From: Bacteroides bouchesdurhonensis
GTDB taxonomy: Bacteria; Bacteroidota; Bacteroidia; Bacteroidales; Bacteroidaceae
Direction: 5' to 3'
NCBI RefSeq assembly: GCF_900155865.1
Contig: NZ_LT707006.1
Span: forward strand, 4,695,779-4,759,778
DNA: 64,000 nt
Under the pieces are notes generated by a model. It saw only the letters and a program-made list of their open reading frames with translations. It was not told the origin of the DNA and ran no database searches. This document shows, one piece after another, positions 34,629 through 43,494 of the stretch; the stretch's first letter is position 1; the number at the start of each line of letters is the position of its first letter. A program made the position numbers and the translations under genes.

Positions 34629-37277
34629 ATGAAAAAATTCTTTTTATGCACCGCGTTAGCACTTTCCGTACTGCAATTTGCATCTGCTCAAAAGCAAGAT
34701 ACATGTAAGCCAGTAAATCTTATTTGTGACCATCTGGTAAAACCTTTGGGAATAGACAATCCCAGTCCCAGATTATCATGGATGCTGGACGATTCACGAA
34801 AAGGAGCACGACAAACTGCTTATCAAATAGTGGTAGGATGTGATTCTTTGGAAGTTGTTAATGGAAAGGGGAAAGTATGGGATACGGGAAAGAAAAACTC
34901 GGATGATATCCTGATTAATTATTCGGGACAAGCACTTCAACCTTTTACTAAGTATTATTGGAAGGTGAATGTTTGGGACAAAGACGGTGTAAATTCCTCA
35001 TCGGATGTTAGTTGTTTCGAAACAGGAATGATGGGGATGAAAAACTGGCAAGGTGCATGGATTGGGGATAACAAGGACATTGACTACAAACCGGCTCCCT
35101 ATTTCCGTAAAACATTTGAAGCAAAGAAAAAGATCAAATCAGCCAGAGCGTATATTGCTGTGGCAGGATTGTACGAATTATATCTGAATGGGAACAAGAT
35201 AGGCAATCATCGCTTAGATCCTTTATATACCCGCTTCGATAGAAGAAACTTCTATGTAACGTATGATGTAACCGGTCAATTGCAACAAGGTAAAAATGCG
35301 ATAGGAGTTTTGCTGGGGAATGGTTGGTACAATCATCAGTCCATGGCAGTATGGGATTTCCACCGTGCCCCATGGCGTAACCGCCCTACTTTTTGCATGG
35401 ACTTACGAATTACTTATGAAGATGGTACTGTAGAAGTTATTCCTACAGAAAGAGACTGGAAAACATCATCGGGTGCTTTGATCTTCAATAGTATTTATAC
35501 GGCTGAGCATTACGATGCTCGTTTGGAACAAAAAGATTGGAGTACAGCAAATTTCGATGATTCAAAATGGCATGGTGTAGGCTATAGAGGAGTACCTTCT
35601 CAAAATGTAGTCTCCCAACAAGTACAGCCCATTCGTGCTGTAGAGACAATCCCGGTAAAAACTCTCAAGAAGTTTAATGATTCTACGTATGTATTCGACT
35701 TTGCCAGAAATATGGCAGGAGTTACTCGTATAAAAGTATCTGGAGAAGAAGGCACAATTGTGAGAATTAAACATGGAGAACGTATATATGATAACGGCCG
35801 AGTGAATACATCCAATATTGATGTGTACCATCGTCCCGTAGATGATTCGGACCCATTCCAAACGGATATTCTCATCTTGAGTGGAAAAGGGGAAGATGAG
35901 TTTATGGCTAGATTCAATTACAAAGGTTTTAGATACGTCGAAGTGACAAGTAACAAACCGATCACATTAAACGAAAACAGCCTGACCGCGTATTTTACTC
36001 ATAGCGATGTCCCTCAAAAAGGAAAAATCAACACTTCAAACACGCTTATCAACCGTTTATGGTGGGCGACTAATAATGCTTATTTATCCAATCTGATGGG
36101 ATATCCAACCGATTGTCCTCAACGAGAAAAGAATGGATGGACCGGTGACGGACATTTTGCCATTGAAACGGCATTGTATAATTATGATGGTATTACCGTT
36201 TATGAGAAATGGTTGGCAGATCATCGGGATGAGCAGCAGCCTAATGGTGTATTACCCGATATTATACCAACCGGAGGTTGGGGATATGGAACGGACAACG
36301 GATTGGACTGGACCAGTACAATTGCAATCATTCCATGGAATATCTACATGTTTTATGGTGACAGTAAATTATTAGCAGACTGTTATGAGAACATCAAACG
36401 GTATGTGAACTACGTTGATCGTACAAGTCCGAACGGATTAACTTCATGGGGTAGAGGTGACTGGGTGCCTGTAAAATCAGGTTCCTCAAAAGAATTGACT
36501 TCATCTGTCTACTTTTATGTTGATACTAAGATTCTTGCCAATGCTGCCAAACTATTTAATAAGCAAGAAGACTATACATATTATACTGCACTAGCTGAAA
36601 AAATTAAAAATGCAATCAATGCTAAATTTCTGAATCAAGATACAGGTATATATGCCAGCGGTGTTCAAACGGAATTAAGTGTACCTCTGATGTGGGGAAT
36701 TGTTCCTGAAGATGTGAAGAAGAAAGTAGTTAAGAATCTAGCGAAGAAAGTAGAAGAAGCAGGTTTCCATCTGGATGTAGGCGTATTGGGAGCAAAAGCT
36801 ATTCTGAATGCATTAAGTGAAAATGGAGAAGCGGAAACTGCTTATAAAGTGGCCGCACAAGATACATACCCATCATGGGGTTGTTGGATAGCTAACGGAG
36901 CTACCACGTTGCTTGAAAACTGGGATTTAAAAGCTACACGAGACATTTCGGATAATCACATGATGTTTGGTGAAATCGGTGGATGGTTTTATAAAGGCTT
37001 AGGAGGTATTTTCCCTGATCCACAGCAACCCGGATTCAAACATATTCTTCTTCGTCCTAATTTCCCGACTGGGTTAAATCAGTTTGAAGCAAAACACCAG
37101 TCACCTTATGGTGAGATTTGTTCGAAATGGGAACGTAAGAAAAATATCATCCTTTATACAATTAAGGTGCCGGCTAACAGTAGTGCTACTCTTTATTTAC
37201 CAGATAATATAAAAGGGGAAGAACGTACAATAGAATTGGTAGCTGGAGAATACAATTTTAAGTTCAAATTAAAATAA
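34629..37277 (+). CDS. GH78 alpha-L-rhamnosidase, secreted
   Basis: An 882-residue enzyme with a signal peptide (MKKFFLCTALALSVLQFASA). Beta-sandwich domains at the N-terminus (PRLSWMLDDSRKGARQTAYQ; then the rhamnosidase N domain with YIAVAGLYELYLNGNKIG) precede an (alpha/alpha)6 catalytic domain. The catalytic motif at about residues 494-506, DCPQREKNGWTGD, keeps the Asp, the Glu five residues on and the Asp twelve residues on that are essential in characterised GH78 enzymes. A C-terminal sandwich closes the protein. It releases terminal alpha-L-rhamnose by inversion, probably in the periplasm. A terminator follows at 37287. It is divergent from an AraC regulator. Confidence 0.95.
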   Translation: MKKFFLCTALALSVLQFASAQKQDTCKPVNLICDHLVKPLGIDNPSPRLSWMLDDSRKGARQTAYQIVVGCDSLEVVNGKGKVWDTGKKNSDDILINYSGQALQPFTKYYWKVNVWDKDGVNSSSDVSCFETGMMGMKNWQGAWIGDNKDIDYKPAPYFRKTFEAKKKIKSARAYIAVAGLYELYLNGNKIGNHRLDPLYTRFDRRNFYVTYDVTGQLQQGKNAIGVLLGNGWYNHQSMAVWDFHRAPWRNRPTFCMDLRITYEDGTVEVIPTERDWKTSSGALIFNSIYTAEHYDARLEQKDWSTANFDDSKWHGVGYRGVPSQNVVSQQVQPIRAVETIPVKTLKKFNDSTYVFDFARNMAGVTRIKVSGEEGTIVRIKHGERIYDNGRVNTSNIDVYHRPVDDSDPFQTDILILSGKGEDEFMARFNYKGFRYVEVTSNKPITLNENSLTAYFTHSDVPQKGKINTSNTLINRLWWATNNAYLSNLMGYPTDCPQREKNGWTGDGHFAIETALYNYDGITVYEKWLADHRDEQQPNGVLPDIIPTGGWGYGTDNGLDWTSTIAIIPWNIYMFYGDSKLLADCYENIKRYVNYVDRTSPNGLTSWGRGDWVPVKSGSSKELTSSVYFYVDTKILANAAKLFNKQEDYTYYTALAEKIKNAINAKFLNQDTGIYASGVQTELSVPLMWGIVPEDVKKKVVKNLAKKVEEAGFHLDVGVLGAKAILNALSENGEAETAYKVAAQDTYPSWGCWIANGATTLLENWDLKATRDISDNHMMFGEIGGWFYKGLGGIFPDPQQPGFKHILLRPNFPTGLNQFEAKHQSPYGEICSKWERKKNIILYTIKVPANSSATLYLPDNIKGEERTIELVAGEYNFKFKLK

Positions 37278-37286
37278 TTACAACCT

Positions 37287-37326
37287 AGAGGGCACTTAAA
37301 CATTATTTAAGTTGCCCTCTTTATAA
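37287..37326 (+). terminator. Intrinsic terminator after GH78
   Basis: Stem AGAGGGCA/TGCCCTCT extended inward by TTAAA/TTTAA with a small bulge (37287-37300 and 37306-37320), followed by TTTAT. Confidence 0.75.
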
Positions 37327-37435
37327 ACACGCCACGCTTTATCCAGACTTGATATCTTTTATAATGCAAACCACTATTTCTACAAGAAAAGATATCAATT
37401 AAAAATCTGAATATTAATTATTTATTTAACGCAAA

Positions 37436-37897
37436 GTGAAAGAACTTTCAAAAGAAAAAGGAAGTATCTCGTGTGAAGCTTCTTGCCAATACATCAAACA
37501 AATACGTGAAACAGTAACGTCTAAACTAGGTATATCCACCGATCATATGACGTGTACTACGACCGAACAGATTCATTTTATTTTAAAAGTCACACACATC
37601 ATTAAGCAAAACCTGAATAAAGAAGATTTAAGTTCTACATTCAATGCCGGTCAAATGGCTATGAGTCCCCGACAATTTTATCGTAAATTCAAAGAGAGAT
37701 CTGAAATTTCGCCAAGTGATCTTATCAGAAGTTACCAAATAGAAAAAGCAACAAGTTTGCTATTAACTACCGATACCTCAATACAGGATATCATCGCAGA
37801 CGTCGGTATTTCAAGTCGTGCCTATTTCTATAAAGAATTTACGCGAAAATTTGATATGACTCCTAAAGATTATCGTGAATTGAATAAAAAGAAGTAA
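37436..37897 (+). CDS. Stand-alone HTCS-type AraC effector domain (possible gene remnant)
   Basis: A 153-codon frame opening at GTG; a stop lies three codons upstream, and no clear ribosome-binding site is seen. The C-terminal 100 residues are an AraC-type DNA-binding domain (MAMSPRQFYRKFKE; AYFYKEFTRKFDMTPKDYRE) very like the end of the HTCS at 62011-64000. Similarity starts in the linker between receiver and DNA-binding domain (YIKQI here, VKQI there). It has no sensor, kinase or receiver. Either it is a truncated copy of such an HTCS or a working orphan DNA-binding protein. The intact frame over the whole domain argues against long decay. It lies between GH78 and a secreted protein, so it may act on them. 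Confidence 0.65.
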   Translation: MKELSKEKGSISCEASCQYIKQIRETVTSKLGISTDHMTCTTTEQIHFILKVTHIIKQNLNKEDLSSTFNAGQMAMSPRQFYRKFKERSEISPSDLIRSYQIEKATSLLLTTDTSIQDIIADVGISSRAYFYKEFTRKFDMTPKDYRELNKKK

Positions 37898-38052
37898 AAC
37901 TCTATTGTACTCTATCTGTCCTAAACAAGTTATCATCTAACAATCAACTAATTACATTGTACTCAATTGCGACATGATTGTACTTTAGCAAGATATTTAT
38001 GAATTATCTGAATTTTGGCACAACAGAGTATTCCTTACTACTTTCTATTTAC

Positions 38053-38060
38053 TAACTTTG
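38053..38060 (+). promoter_or_regulatory. -7 promoter element for the 38104 gene
   Basis: TAACTTTG matches TAnnTTTG, 43 bp before the ATG. Confidence 0.5.
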
Positions 38061-38103
38061 TGTCATCAATATAATTTGTAAACGCAAATTTAATAAAGAC
38101 AAT

Positions 38104-39756
38104 ATGAAGAAGATTAAAAATGTATTATTCCTATTACTACTCTTAGTTTCGGTAAATACCATAGCTCGAAGTAGCCTTTCTCAAGACAGTCCCAGAATTG
38201 TCAATATCATTAATTTCATTCGCCAAGTAGAACCTAGAGATAAGAATATCACCGAAGATGTATTGTATGAAACAGTACACGAACAAGTGAAGTTACTTAC
38301 TAAATACAATCTACAAGGAACCTTTCTCTTGCAATATGACGCTTTGATCAATCCGCGCTATCAAACACTACTTAAAAAAGAAATAGAACGTGGTTCCGAA
38401 ATCGGCGGATGGTGGGAAATCACACAACCGCATGTAGAAGCTGCCGGATTAACATGGAGAGGACGTTATGCCTGGGATTGGCATGCTGATGTTGGATTTG
38501 CTACCGGATATACTCCTGAAGAAAGAGAAAAATTAGTAGATGTCTACATGGAAAAGTTCAAATCTATATTTGGTAAATACCCAGCCTCCATAGGTTCTTG
38601 GTTTATCGACGCACATTCATTAGGATATATGTATGATAAGTATGGTATCAAAGCTTCATGTAACTGCAAAGACCAATATGGAACTGATGGCTATACACTA
38701 TGGGGAGGATACTGGAATCAGGCATATTACCCCAGTAGACTCAATGGATATATGCCAGCGCAAACAGCCAAAGGACAAATACCGGTACCTGTGTTCCGTA
38801 TGTTAGGAAGTGATCCTATTTATCAATATGACACAGGTATAGGACATTCAATACAAGGAGTAATCACTCTAGAGCCTGTATATGGAGATGCAGGAGGAAG
38901 CGAAAAATGGGTAAGACGTTTCTTCAAATCCATCTTTGAAGACCCATGTCTCGGATTCAATTATACGCAAGCAGGACAAGAAAACTCTTTCACCTGGAAC
39001 AGCATGGGTAAAGGGCTTGAAATGCAAATTCCGATTCTTGCATCCCTGCAAAAGCAAGGTAAAATTAGAATAGAAACATTGGAAACTTCAGGCGAATGGT
39101 TTAAAAAGAAGTATCCATTGAATCCGCCAACATCCGTCACAACCCTCACAGATACTTACGACAATGGACAGAAAACAGTATGGTTTAACAGTCGTTTTTA
39201 TCGGGCGAATCTTCTATGGGAAAACAACACAATTCGTTTCAGAGACATTCAACTATTTGATGAAAACCTAGAATCTGATTATTTGAAACAACCGGGGACT
39301 TCAAATCAATGTGTTTATATGACTTGTCCTATCATTGACGGTTTCCTGTGGAGTGCCCCCAAAGATTTAGCCGGTATCCGGATATATACAATGGACGCTA
39401 ATAATCATCCTAAAGAAGTGATCATGGAGAAGATGTTAGTTAAAGTATTAGGGGAAAAGGCAACAGAAATAATTTGTAAATCCGCTTCCGGCAAAGAGTA
39501 TACTTTTACTATGAATGAAAAACTAATTGAGATCAAGAGTAATAATGGGAATCAATGGGTAATGAGGTTGAATGTAGCTAAAAATAAAACGTTTCCGCTG
39601 AATCTTTCAAATAAACGGATGCTGAAGGGGCAAATGAAAAATATTAATTACGGAATCATTTGTAGAAAAGGTATCATGGAAAAAGAGGGAAATGGGATTT
39701 TATTCATTCCCGAGAAGAACAAAATTACAATAGATTGCTCAAATCGAGAGATTTGA
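38104..39756 (+). CDS. Secreted protein with deacetylase-like barrel, function unassigned
   Basis: A 550-residue protein with a signal peptide at about residues 1-22. I cannot assign a named family. The first 330 residues show a layout seen in polysaccharide-deacetylase/GH57-like barrels: an N-terminal strand (IVNIINFIRQVEPRD), GTFLLQYDALI followed by EIGGWWEITQPHVE, and a later segment (FGKYPASIGSWFIDAHSLGYM). It is rich in Trp, Tyr, His and Asp in likely loops (WRGRYAWDWHADVGF). The last 150 residues look like beta-sandwich. It could act on a glycan, in line with the GH78 neighbour, but this is inference. Confidence 0.7.
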   Translation: MKKIKNVLFLLLLLVSVNTIARSSLSQDSPRIVNIINFIRQVEPRDKNITEDVLYETVHEQVKLLTKYNLQGTFLLQYDALINPRYQTLLKKEIERGSEIGGWWEITQPHVEAAGLTWRGRYAWDWHADVGFATGYTPEEREKLVDVYMEKFKSIFGKYPASIGSWFIDAHSLGYMYDKYGIKASCNCKDQYGTDGYTLWGGYWNQAYYPSRLNGYMPAQTAKGQIPVPVFRMLGSDPIYQYDTGIGHSIQGVITLEPVYGDAGGSEKWVRRFFKSIFEDPCLGFNYTQAGQENSFTWNSMGKGLEMQIPILASLQKQGKIRIETLETSGEWFKKKYPLNPPTSVTTLTDTYDNGQKTVWFNSRFYRANLLWENNTIRFRDIQLFDENLESDYLKQPGTSNQCVYMTCPIIDGFLWSAPKDLAGIRIYTMDANNHPKEVIMEKMLVKVLGEKATEIICKSASGKEYTFTMNEKLIEIKSNNGNQWVMRLNVAKNKTFPLNLSNKRMLKGQMKNINYGIICRKGIMEKEGNGILFIPEKNKITIDCSNREI

Positions 39757-40072
39757 ATTTAAAACAACAACACAAATGCAAAGATAGCATTCTATGACAA
39801 AGGAATGCCAATTATGAAGTGCTTTATAAAGAATAATATGAGCTCAGTATCAATATGAAACATAATAAAAACAAATACATATAAACTTGTACTTTATTTC
39901 AAAAAGGAAATATTCAGATCTTACCACAGATGACACATAGTTACTAGACATTTACATAAATATACTCAATAGGAGATTCAATATTTCACTTATAATTCAG
40001 TGAAATCTGTGGTATTTCTGTTTACTTATCTCTATAAACTCATTATTCCTTTTCTATATTTTCCGGTAACCT

Positions 40073-40194
40073 CTACATCTCCCTAAATTTAGCCGGTAAC
40101 ATACCTTCTCTCTTCCGAAAAAAGTAGAAAACTGTCCTACTGTCTCAAATCCAAGCCGATAAGCGATTGAAGCAATTGTTGAAGAGGGATCTCT
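40073..40194 (-). pseudogene. Remnant of an AraC-family regulator C-terminus
   Basis: On the minus strand the frame reads IAYRLGFETVGQFSTFF, then after a one-base shift at a T run continues RKREGMLPAKFREM and a stop. This is the second helix-turn-helix of an AraC protein. The frame is closed by TAG and TGA just upstream, so only about 40 codons remain. The gene is dead. Confidence 0.8.
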
Positions 40195-40295
40195 TCACTA
40201 TTACAATAATGAATTTGGTGAGTATAATACTAAATTATAAATAGACGATAAAGCTATTAAATCATCCAAGCTACACACAAAAACCAAAAGAATTA

Positions 40296-40326
40296 TTTGC
40301 TAATTAAAAATTAATCTGTACTTTTG
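40296..40326 (+). promoter_or_regulatory. Complete promoter of tRNA-Pro
   Basis: A -33 TTTG (40296-40299), exactly 19 bp, then TACTTTTG at -7 (40319-40326), matching the Bacteroides consensus fully. The tRNA starts 12 bp further on. Confidence 0.85.
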
Positions 40327-40337
40327 CATCCGCAATT

Positions 40338-40412
40338 CGGGGTGTAGCTCAGCCCGGTTAGAGTACGCGTCTGGGGGGCGTGTGGTCGGAAGTTCGAATC
40401 TTCTCACCCCGA
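40338..40412 (+). tRNA. tRNA-Pro (anticodon GGG)
   Basis: The 75-nt sequence folds as a cloverleaf. The acceptor stem is CGGGGTG/CACCCCG with discriminator A at 40412. The D arm contains AGCTCAGCCCGGTTAGAG. The anticodon loop CTGGGGG gives anticodon GGG, which reads CCC/CCU proline codons. The T loop is TTCGAAT. The 3' CCA is not encoded. Promoter and terminator flank it directly, so it is transcribed alone. Confidence 0.95.
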
Positions 40413-40424
40413 CAGCTGAGAGTT

Positions 40425-40458
40425 AATGAGTTAGACCTTTGGTCTAACTCATTTTTTT
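40425..40458 (+). terminator. Intrinsic terminator after tRNA-Pro
   Basis: A 13-bp perfect stem AATGAGTTAGACC/GGTCTAACTCATT (40425-40437 and 40441-40453), TTT loop, followed by a T run. Confidence 0.92.
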
Positions 40459-40556
40459 ACTATATAAGTATGCCCCTCATTCTTGTTAAGCAGTTACCTT
40501 TACAAAAGGAGAGGAAACTCTTTTGAAGTATCCCACCTTTTTTAGCAACAAAAAAG

Positions 40557-41777
40557 ATGAAAGAAAATCCGAAACACATTCGTATCAGTGAATACAATTA
40601 TCCTTTGCCGGATGAACGCATTGCAAAATTTCCATTACCCGTTCGTGACCAATCCAAATTATTGGTATATCGTCATGGAGAAGTAAGTGAAGATACATTT
40701 ACTTCTTTGCCGGATTTTTTACCACCAGGGAGTCTGATGATCTTTAATAATACCAAAGTTATACAGGCTCGACTCCATTTCCGAAAAGAAACCGGAGCAC
40801 TCATTGAGGTCTTTTGCCTGGAACCCATTGAACCGAATGACTATGTATTAAACTTTCAGCAAACAGAGCATGCTGCCTGGCTATGTATGATCGGTAATTT
40901 AAAGAAATGGAAAGACGGAGCACTGAAACGTGAAATGACTGTGAAAGGCTTCCCTATCACCTTAATTGCTACAAGAGGAGAATGTAGAGGAACTAGTCAT
41001 TGGATAGATTTCTCATGGGACAATCCGGAGGTAACTTTTGCAGACATCCTCGAAGTATTTGGCGAACTACCTATCCCTCCTTATTTGAACCGGGACACAC
41101 AAGAAAGTGATAAAGAAACCTATCAAACTGTTTATTCTAAGATAAAAGGTTCAGTAGCCGCACCAACAGCAGGATTACATTTTACTCCCCATGTATTGAA
41201 TGCACTTAAGGAGAAAGGAATAGAACTTGAAGAATTGACGCTTCACGTAGGCGCAGGAACATTCAAACCTGTAAAGAGTGAAGAAATAGAAGGGCATGAA
41301 ATGCATACGGAATATATTTCCGTCAATCGGGATACCATCAAGAAACTAATAGAACATAACGCTTGTGCTATTGCTGTCGGAACAACTTCTGTGCGTACTC
41401 TGGAAAGTTTATACCATATCGGAGTTACACTGGCAGACAATCCGGATGCAACGGAAGAAGAACTGCACGTCAAACAATGGCAACCCTATGAGAAATATAA
41501 CGAAATCCCCGCGGTAGTTGCTTTACAAAAGATATTAGGCTATCTCGACCGTCACGGAATGGAAGCGTTGCACTCCAGTACACAGATCATCATCGCACCG
41601 GGATACAATTATAAAATAGTAAAAGCAATGGTTACCAACTTCCATCAGCCACAGAGCACATTATTGCTACTTGTTTCCGCATTTGTGAAAGGGGACTGGC
41701 GGACAATTTATGATTATGCCCTAAACCATGACTTCCGTTTCCTGAGTTACGGTGATTCGTCTCTATTAATTCCTTAA
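40557..41777 (+). CDS. queA: S-adenosylmethionine:tRNA ribosyltransferase-isomerase
   Basis: A 406-residue QueA-family enzyme that transfers the ribosyl part of SAM to preQ1 in tRNA to make epoxyqueuosine. Family motifs seen: IFNNTKVIQARL, GSVAAPTAGLHFT, LHVGAGTFKPVKSEEIEGHEMHTE, and VTNFHQPQSTLLLLVSAF. It is about 50 residues longer than the E. coli protein, mostly in the first half, as in other Bacteroidetes copies. The Nudix gene follows after 11 bp, so the two are probably co-transcribed. Confidence 0.93.
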   Translation: MKENPKHIRISEYNYPLPDERIAKFPLPVRDQSKLLVYRHGEVSEDTFTSLPDFLPPGSLMIFNNTKVIQARLHFRKETGALIEVFCLEPIEPNDYVLNFQQTEHAAWLCMIGNLKKWKDGALKREMTVKGFPITLIATRGECRGTSHWIDFSWDNPEVTFADILEVFGELPIPPYLNRDTQESDKETYQTVYSKIKGSVAAPTAGLHFTPHVLNALKEKGIELEELTLHVGAGTFKPVKSEEIEGHEMHTEYISVNRDTIKKLIEHNACAIAVGTTSVRTLESLYHIGVTLADNPDATEEELHVKQWQPYEKYNEIPAVVALQKILGYLDRHGMEALHSSTQIIIAPGYNYKIVKAMVTNFHQPQSTLLLLVSAFVKGDWRTIYDYALNHDFRFLSYGDSSLLIP

Positions 41778-41788
41778 AAAGAAATAGT

Positions 41789-42307
41789 ATGCCAAACGAT
41801 AATAACCAAGAAATGTTTCCTATCGTTGATGAACAGGGAAATATCACCGGAGCTGCTACACGTGGAGAATGCCATAACGGCAGCAAAATATTACATCCGG
41901 TAGTCCATCTTCATGTGTTCAACTCTCAAGGAGATTTATACCTTCAAAAGAGGCCCGAATGGAAAGATATCCAACCCGGAAAATGGGACACAGCGGTAGG
42001 CGGACATATAGATTTAGGTGAGAGCGTGGAAATTGCTCTTAAACGCGAAGTCCGCGAAGAGTTGGGCATCACAGACTTTATTCCTGAATCACTTACCAGT
42101 TATGTTTTCGAATCCGACCGTGAAAAAGAACTGGTCTTTGTTCATAAGACGGTTTACGATGGAGAAATACATCCCAGCGACGAGTTGGACGGAGGACGTT
42201 TCTGGAATATTGAAGAAATAAAAGAAAACCTTGGAAAGGGGATTTTCACTCCCAACTTTGAAGGAGAACTGCAAAGGGTATCACTTATTCCTTCTCTATC
42301 CAAGTAA
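41789..42307 (+). CDS. Nudix hydrolase
   Basis: A 172-residue protein with a complete Nudix box (GGHIDLGESVEIALKREVRE followed by EL), the magnesium-binding pyrophosphatase motif. Upstream, VHLHVFNSQGDLYLQKRPEWKDIQPGKWD resembles isopentenyl-diphosphate isomerase and YfcD-like Nudix proteins, but the substrate cannot be fixed. It is coupled to queA by an 11-bp gap. Its 3' end overlaps the convergent glutathione peroxidase gene by 23 bp. Confidence 0.92.
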   Translation: MPNDNNQEMFPIVDEQGNITGAATRGECHNGSKILHPVVHLHVFNSQGDLYLQKRPEWKDIQPGKWDTAVGGHIDLGESVEIALKREVREELGITDFIPESLTSYVFESDREKELVFVHKTVYDGEIHPSDELDGGRFWNIEEIKENLGKGIFTPNFEGELQRVSLIPSLSK

Positions 42308-42827
42308 CAATCTTTTCCGAGAACGGACTCTCTTTGGGAGCAACAAAACCTACCCAGTTTCCGTTCTCATCAATCATAAACTTTTGGAAGTTCCATTGTA
42401 CAGGAGCATCTTCTTTACCATTTAGTTCTTTTTTCGTCAACCATTGGTAAAGTGGAGCCATATCTTTGCCTTTTACCGAGATCTTAGCCATCATCGGAAA
42501 AGTAACATTATAGTTCAGAGAACAGAACTTAGCAATCTCTTCATTGCTTCCGGGTTCCTGCCATAAAAAGTTATTTGCCGGAAAACCGATGATTACAAAA
42601 TCCTGATCTTTATACTTCTCATACAACTTCTGCAATTCAGCGTATTGCGGAGTCAATCCACATTTGGAAGCAACATTTACCACCAAGACTTTTTTTCCTT
42701 TCAGTGAAGAAAGAGGAAATTCTTTCCCATCAATCGTTGCCACTGTAAAATCGTAGAACGATTTATTTTGAGCTTCTAAAGAAATAGTAGAAATCATAGT
42801 TATCATCATTAAAATGAACGTTTTCAT
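42285..42827 (-). CDS. Glutathione peroxidase-family thiol peroxidase, exported
   Basis: A 180-residue thioredoxin-fold peroxidase. A signal peptide is likely (MKTFILMMITMISTISLEA), so it acts in the periplasm or is anchored there. The active site reads NVASKCGLTPQY with Cys in place of selenocysteine. FPANNFLWQEPG holds the conserved family segment, and WNFQKFMID carries the catalytic Trp and Asn. Such Cys-type enzymes usually take electrons from thioredoxin rather than glutathione and reduce peroxides. The last 23 bp overlap the Nudix gene on the opposite strand. Confidence 0.93.
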   Translation of the reverse strand: MKTFILMMITMISTISLEAQNKSFYDFTVATIDGKEFPLSSLKGKKVLVVNVASKCGLTPQYAELQKLYEKYKDQDFVIIGFPANNFLWQEPGSNEEIAKFCSLNYNVTFPMMAKISVKGKDMAPLYQWLTKKELNGKEDAPVQWNFQKFMIDENGNWVGFVAPKESPFSEKIVTWIEKE

Positions 42828-43149
42828 ATCAAATGCAATTTAGTTTCTTTTCGATTAGGCACAAGCTATAAATTAGCTATTATTATACAAGATCCTGTTT
42901 CTGCCATTCAGACGACCGGAGGGAAAAAGGATCTCTTCTCACAAGTATACTGAAAGAGAAAATCCTTCGTCATGCTCCTGATAACAGACTGATGATTCTT
43001 TTCAAAAAACAATAGATTCTAATTATGAACAAGCACTTATAAAACGAAGGAAGAGAAAGATTTGTTTAATAAGGAAGACAATATAATGCTGCTGAGACTT
43101 TAATTATTAAACGGAAACAATGTAGACTAGTATATGCCTGCTTCTCATC

Positions 43150-43395
43150 TATTAATAGAAAAGTTATTCTCTATTAGAGGCAAAGTTGTCTTTACCCAAT
43201 AGAAAAGTTCCTTTCTATTTAAATCAAACTATAAATGCAAGTTTTGTTTATGTAAATGCAAGTTGCATTTATATAAACGAAACTTGCGTTTATACAAACA
43301 GAACTTCCATTTATAGTTATCTGTTAGATAAAAACAAGTTTGCTATTAGATAAAAGAAAGTTTACTCCCTATAGAGAATAACTTTTCTATTAATA
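43150..43395. repeat. 246-bp imperfect inverted-repeat element, copy B
   Basis: Two 115-bp arms (43150-43264 and 43281-43395) match at about 86 of 115 positions when one is reversed, around a 16-nt centre. The first 25 bases of each arm are identical. AAGTT or AACTT cores recur at steps of 22, 22, 34, 21, 21, 21, 34, 22, 22 bp, a mirror-symmetric layout. The 88-bp core (43229-43316) has the same 17+21+21+21+8 build as copy A. Non-coding. Confidence 0.88.
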
Positions 43396-43486
43396 CTTAT
43401 TGAGTCTTCAACCTATCATTCCGTCACTTCACACCGTAATACTTCCGCTTCACTTGTTTTTGATACGCGCGAGTGCAGTTAGTCCG

Positions 43487-43494
43487 TAGTTTTG
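43487..43494 (+). promoter_or_regulatory. -7 promoter element for the efflux operon
   Basis: TAGTTTTG matches TAnnTTTG, 29 bp before the ATG. A TTTG lies 24 bp upstream (43459-43462), slightly too far for the usual 19-21 bp. Confidence 0.5.

Larger units (their letters stand above)
39757..40337. other. Gene-poor region with an AraC remnant before tRNA-Pro
   Basis: No intact gene. It contains a 9-bp inverted repeat ACCACAGAT/ATCTGTGGT (39923-39931 and 40005-40013) enclosing a smaller hairpin ATTTCACT/AGTGAAAT (39983-39990 and 39999-40006), a broken AraC C-terminus (40073-40194, minus) and the tRNA promoter. The rest is AT-rich and unremarkable. Confidence 0.6.

Noticed and set aside
43459..43494. 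Full -33/-7 promoter for the efflux operon
   Set aside because: The TTTG is 24 bp from the -7 box, beyond the usual spacing; only the -7 box is reported.
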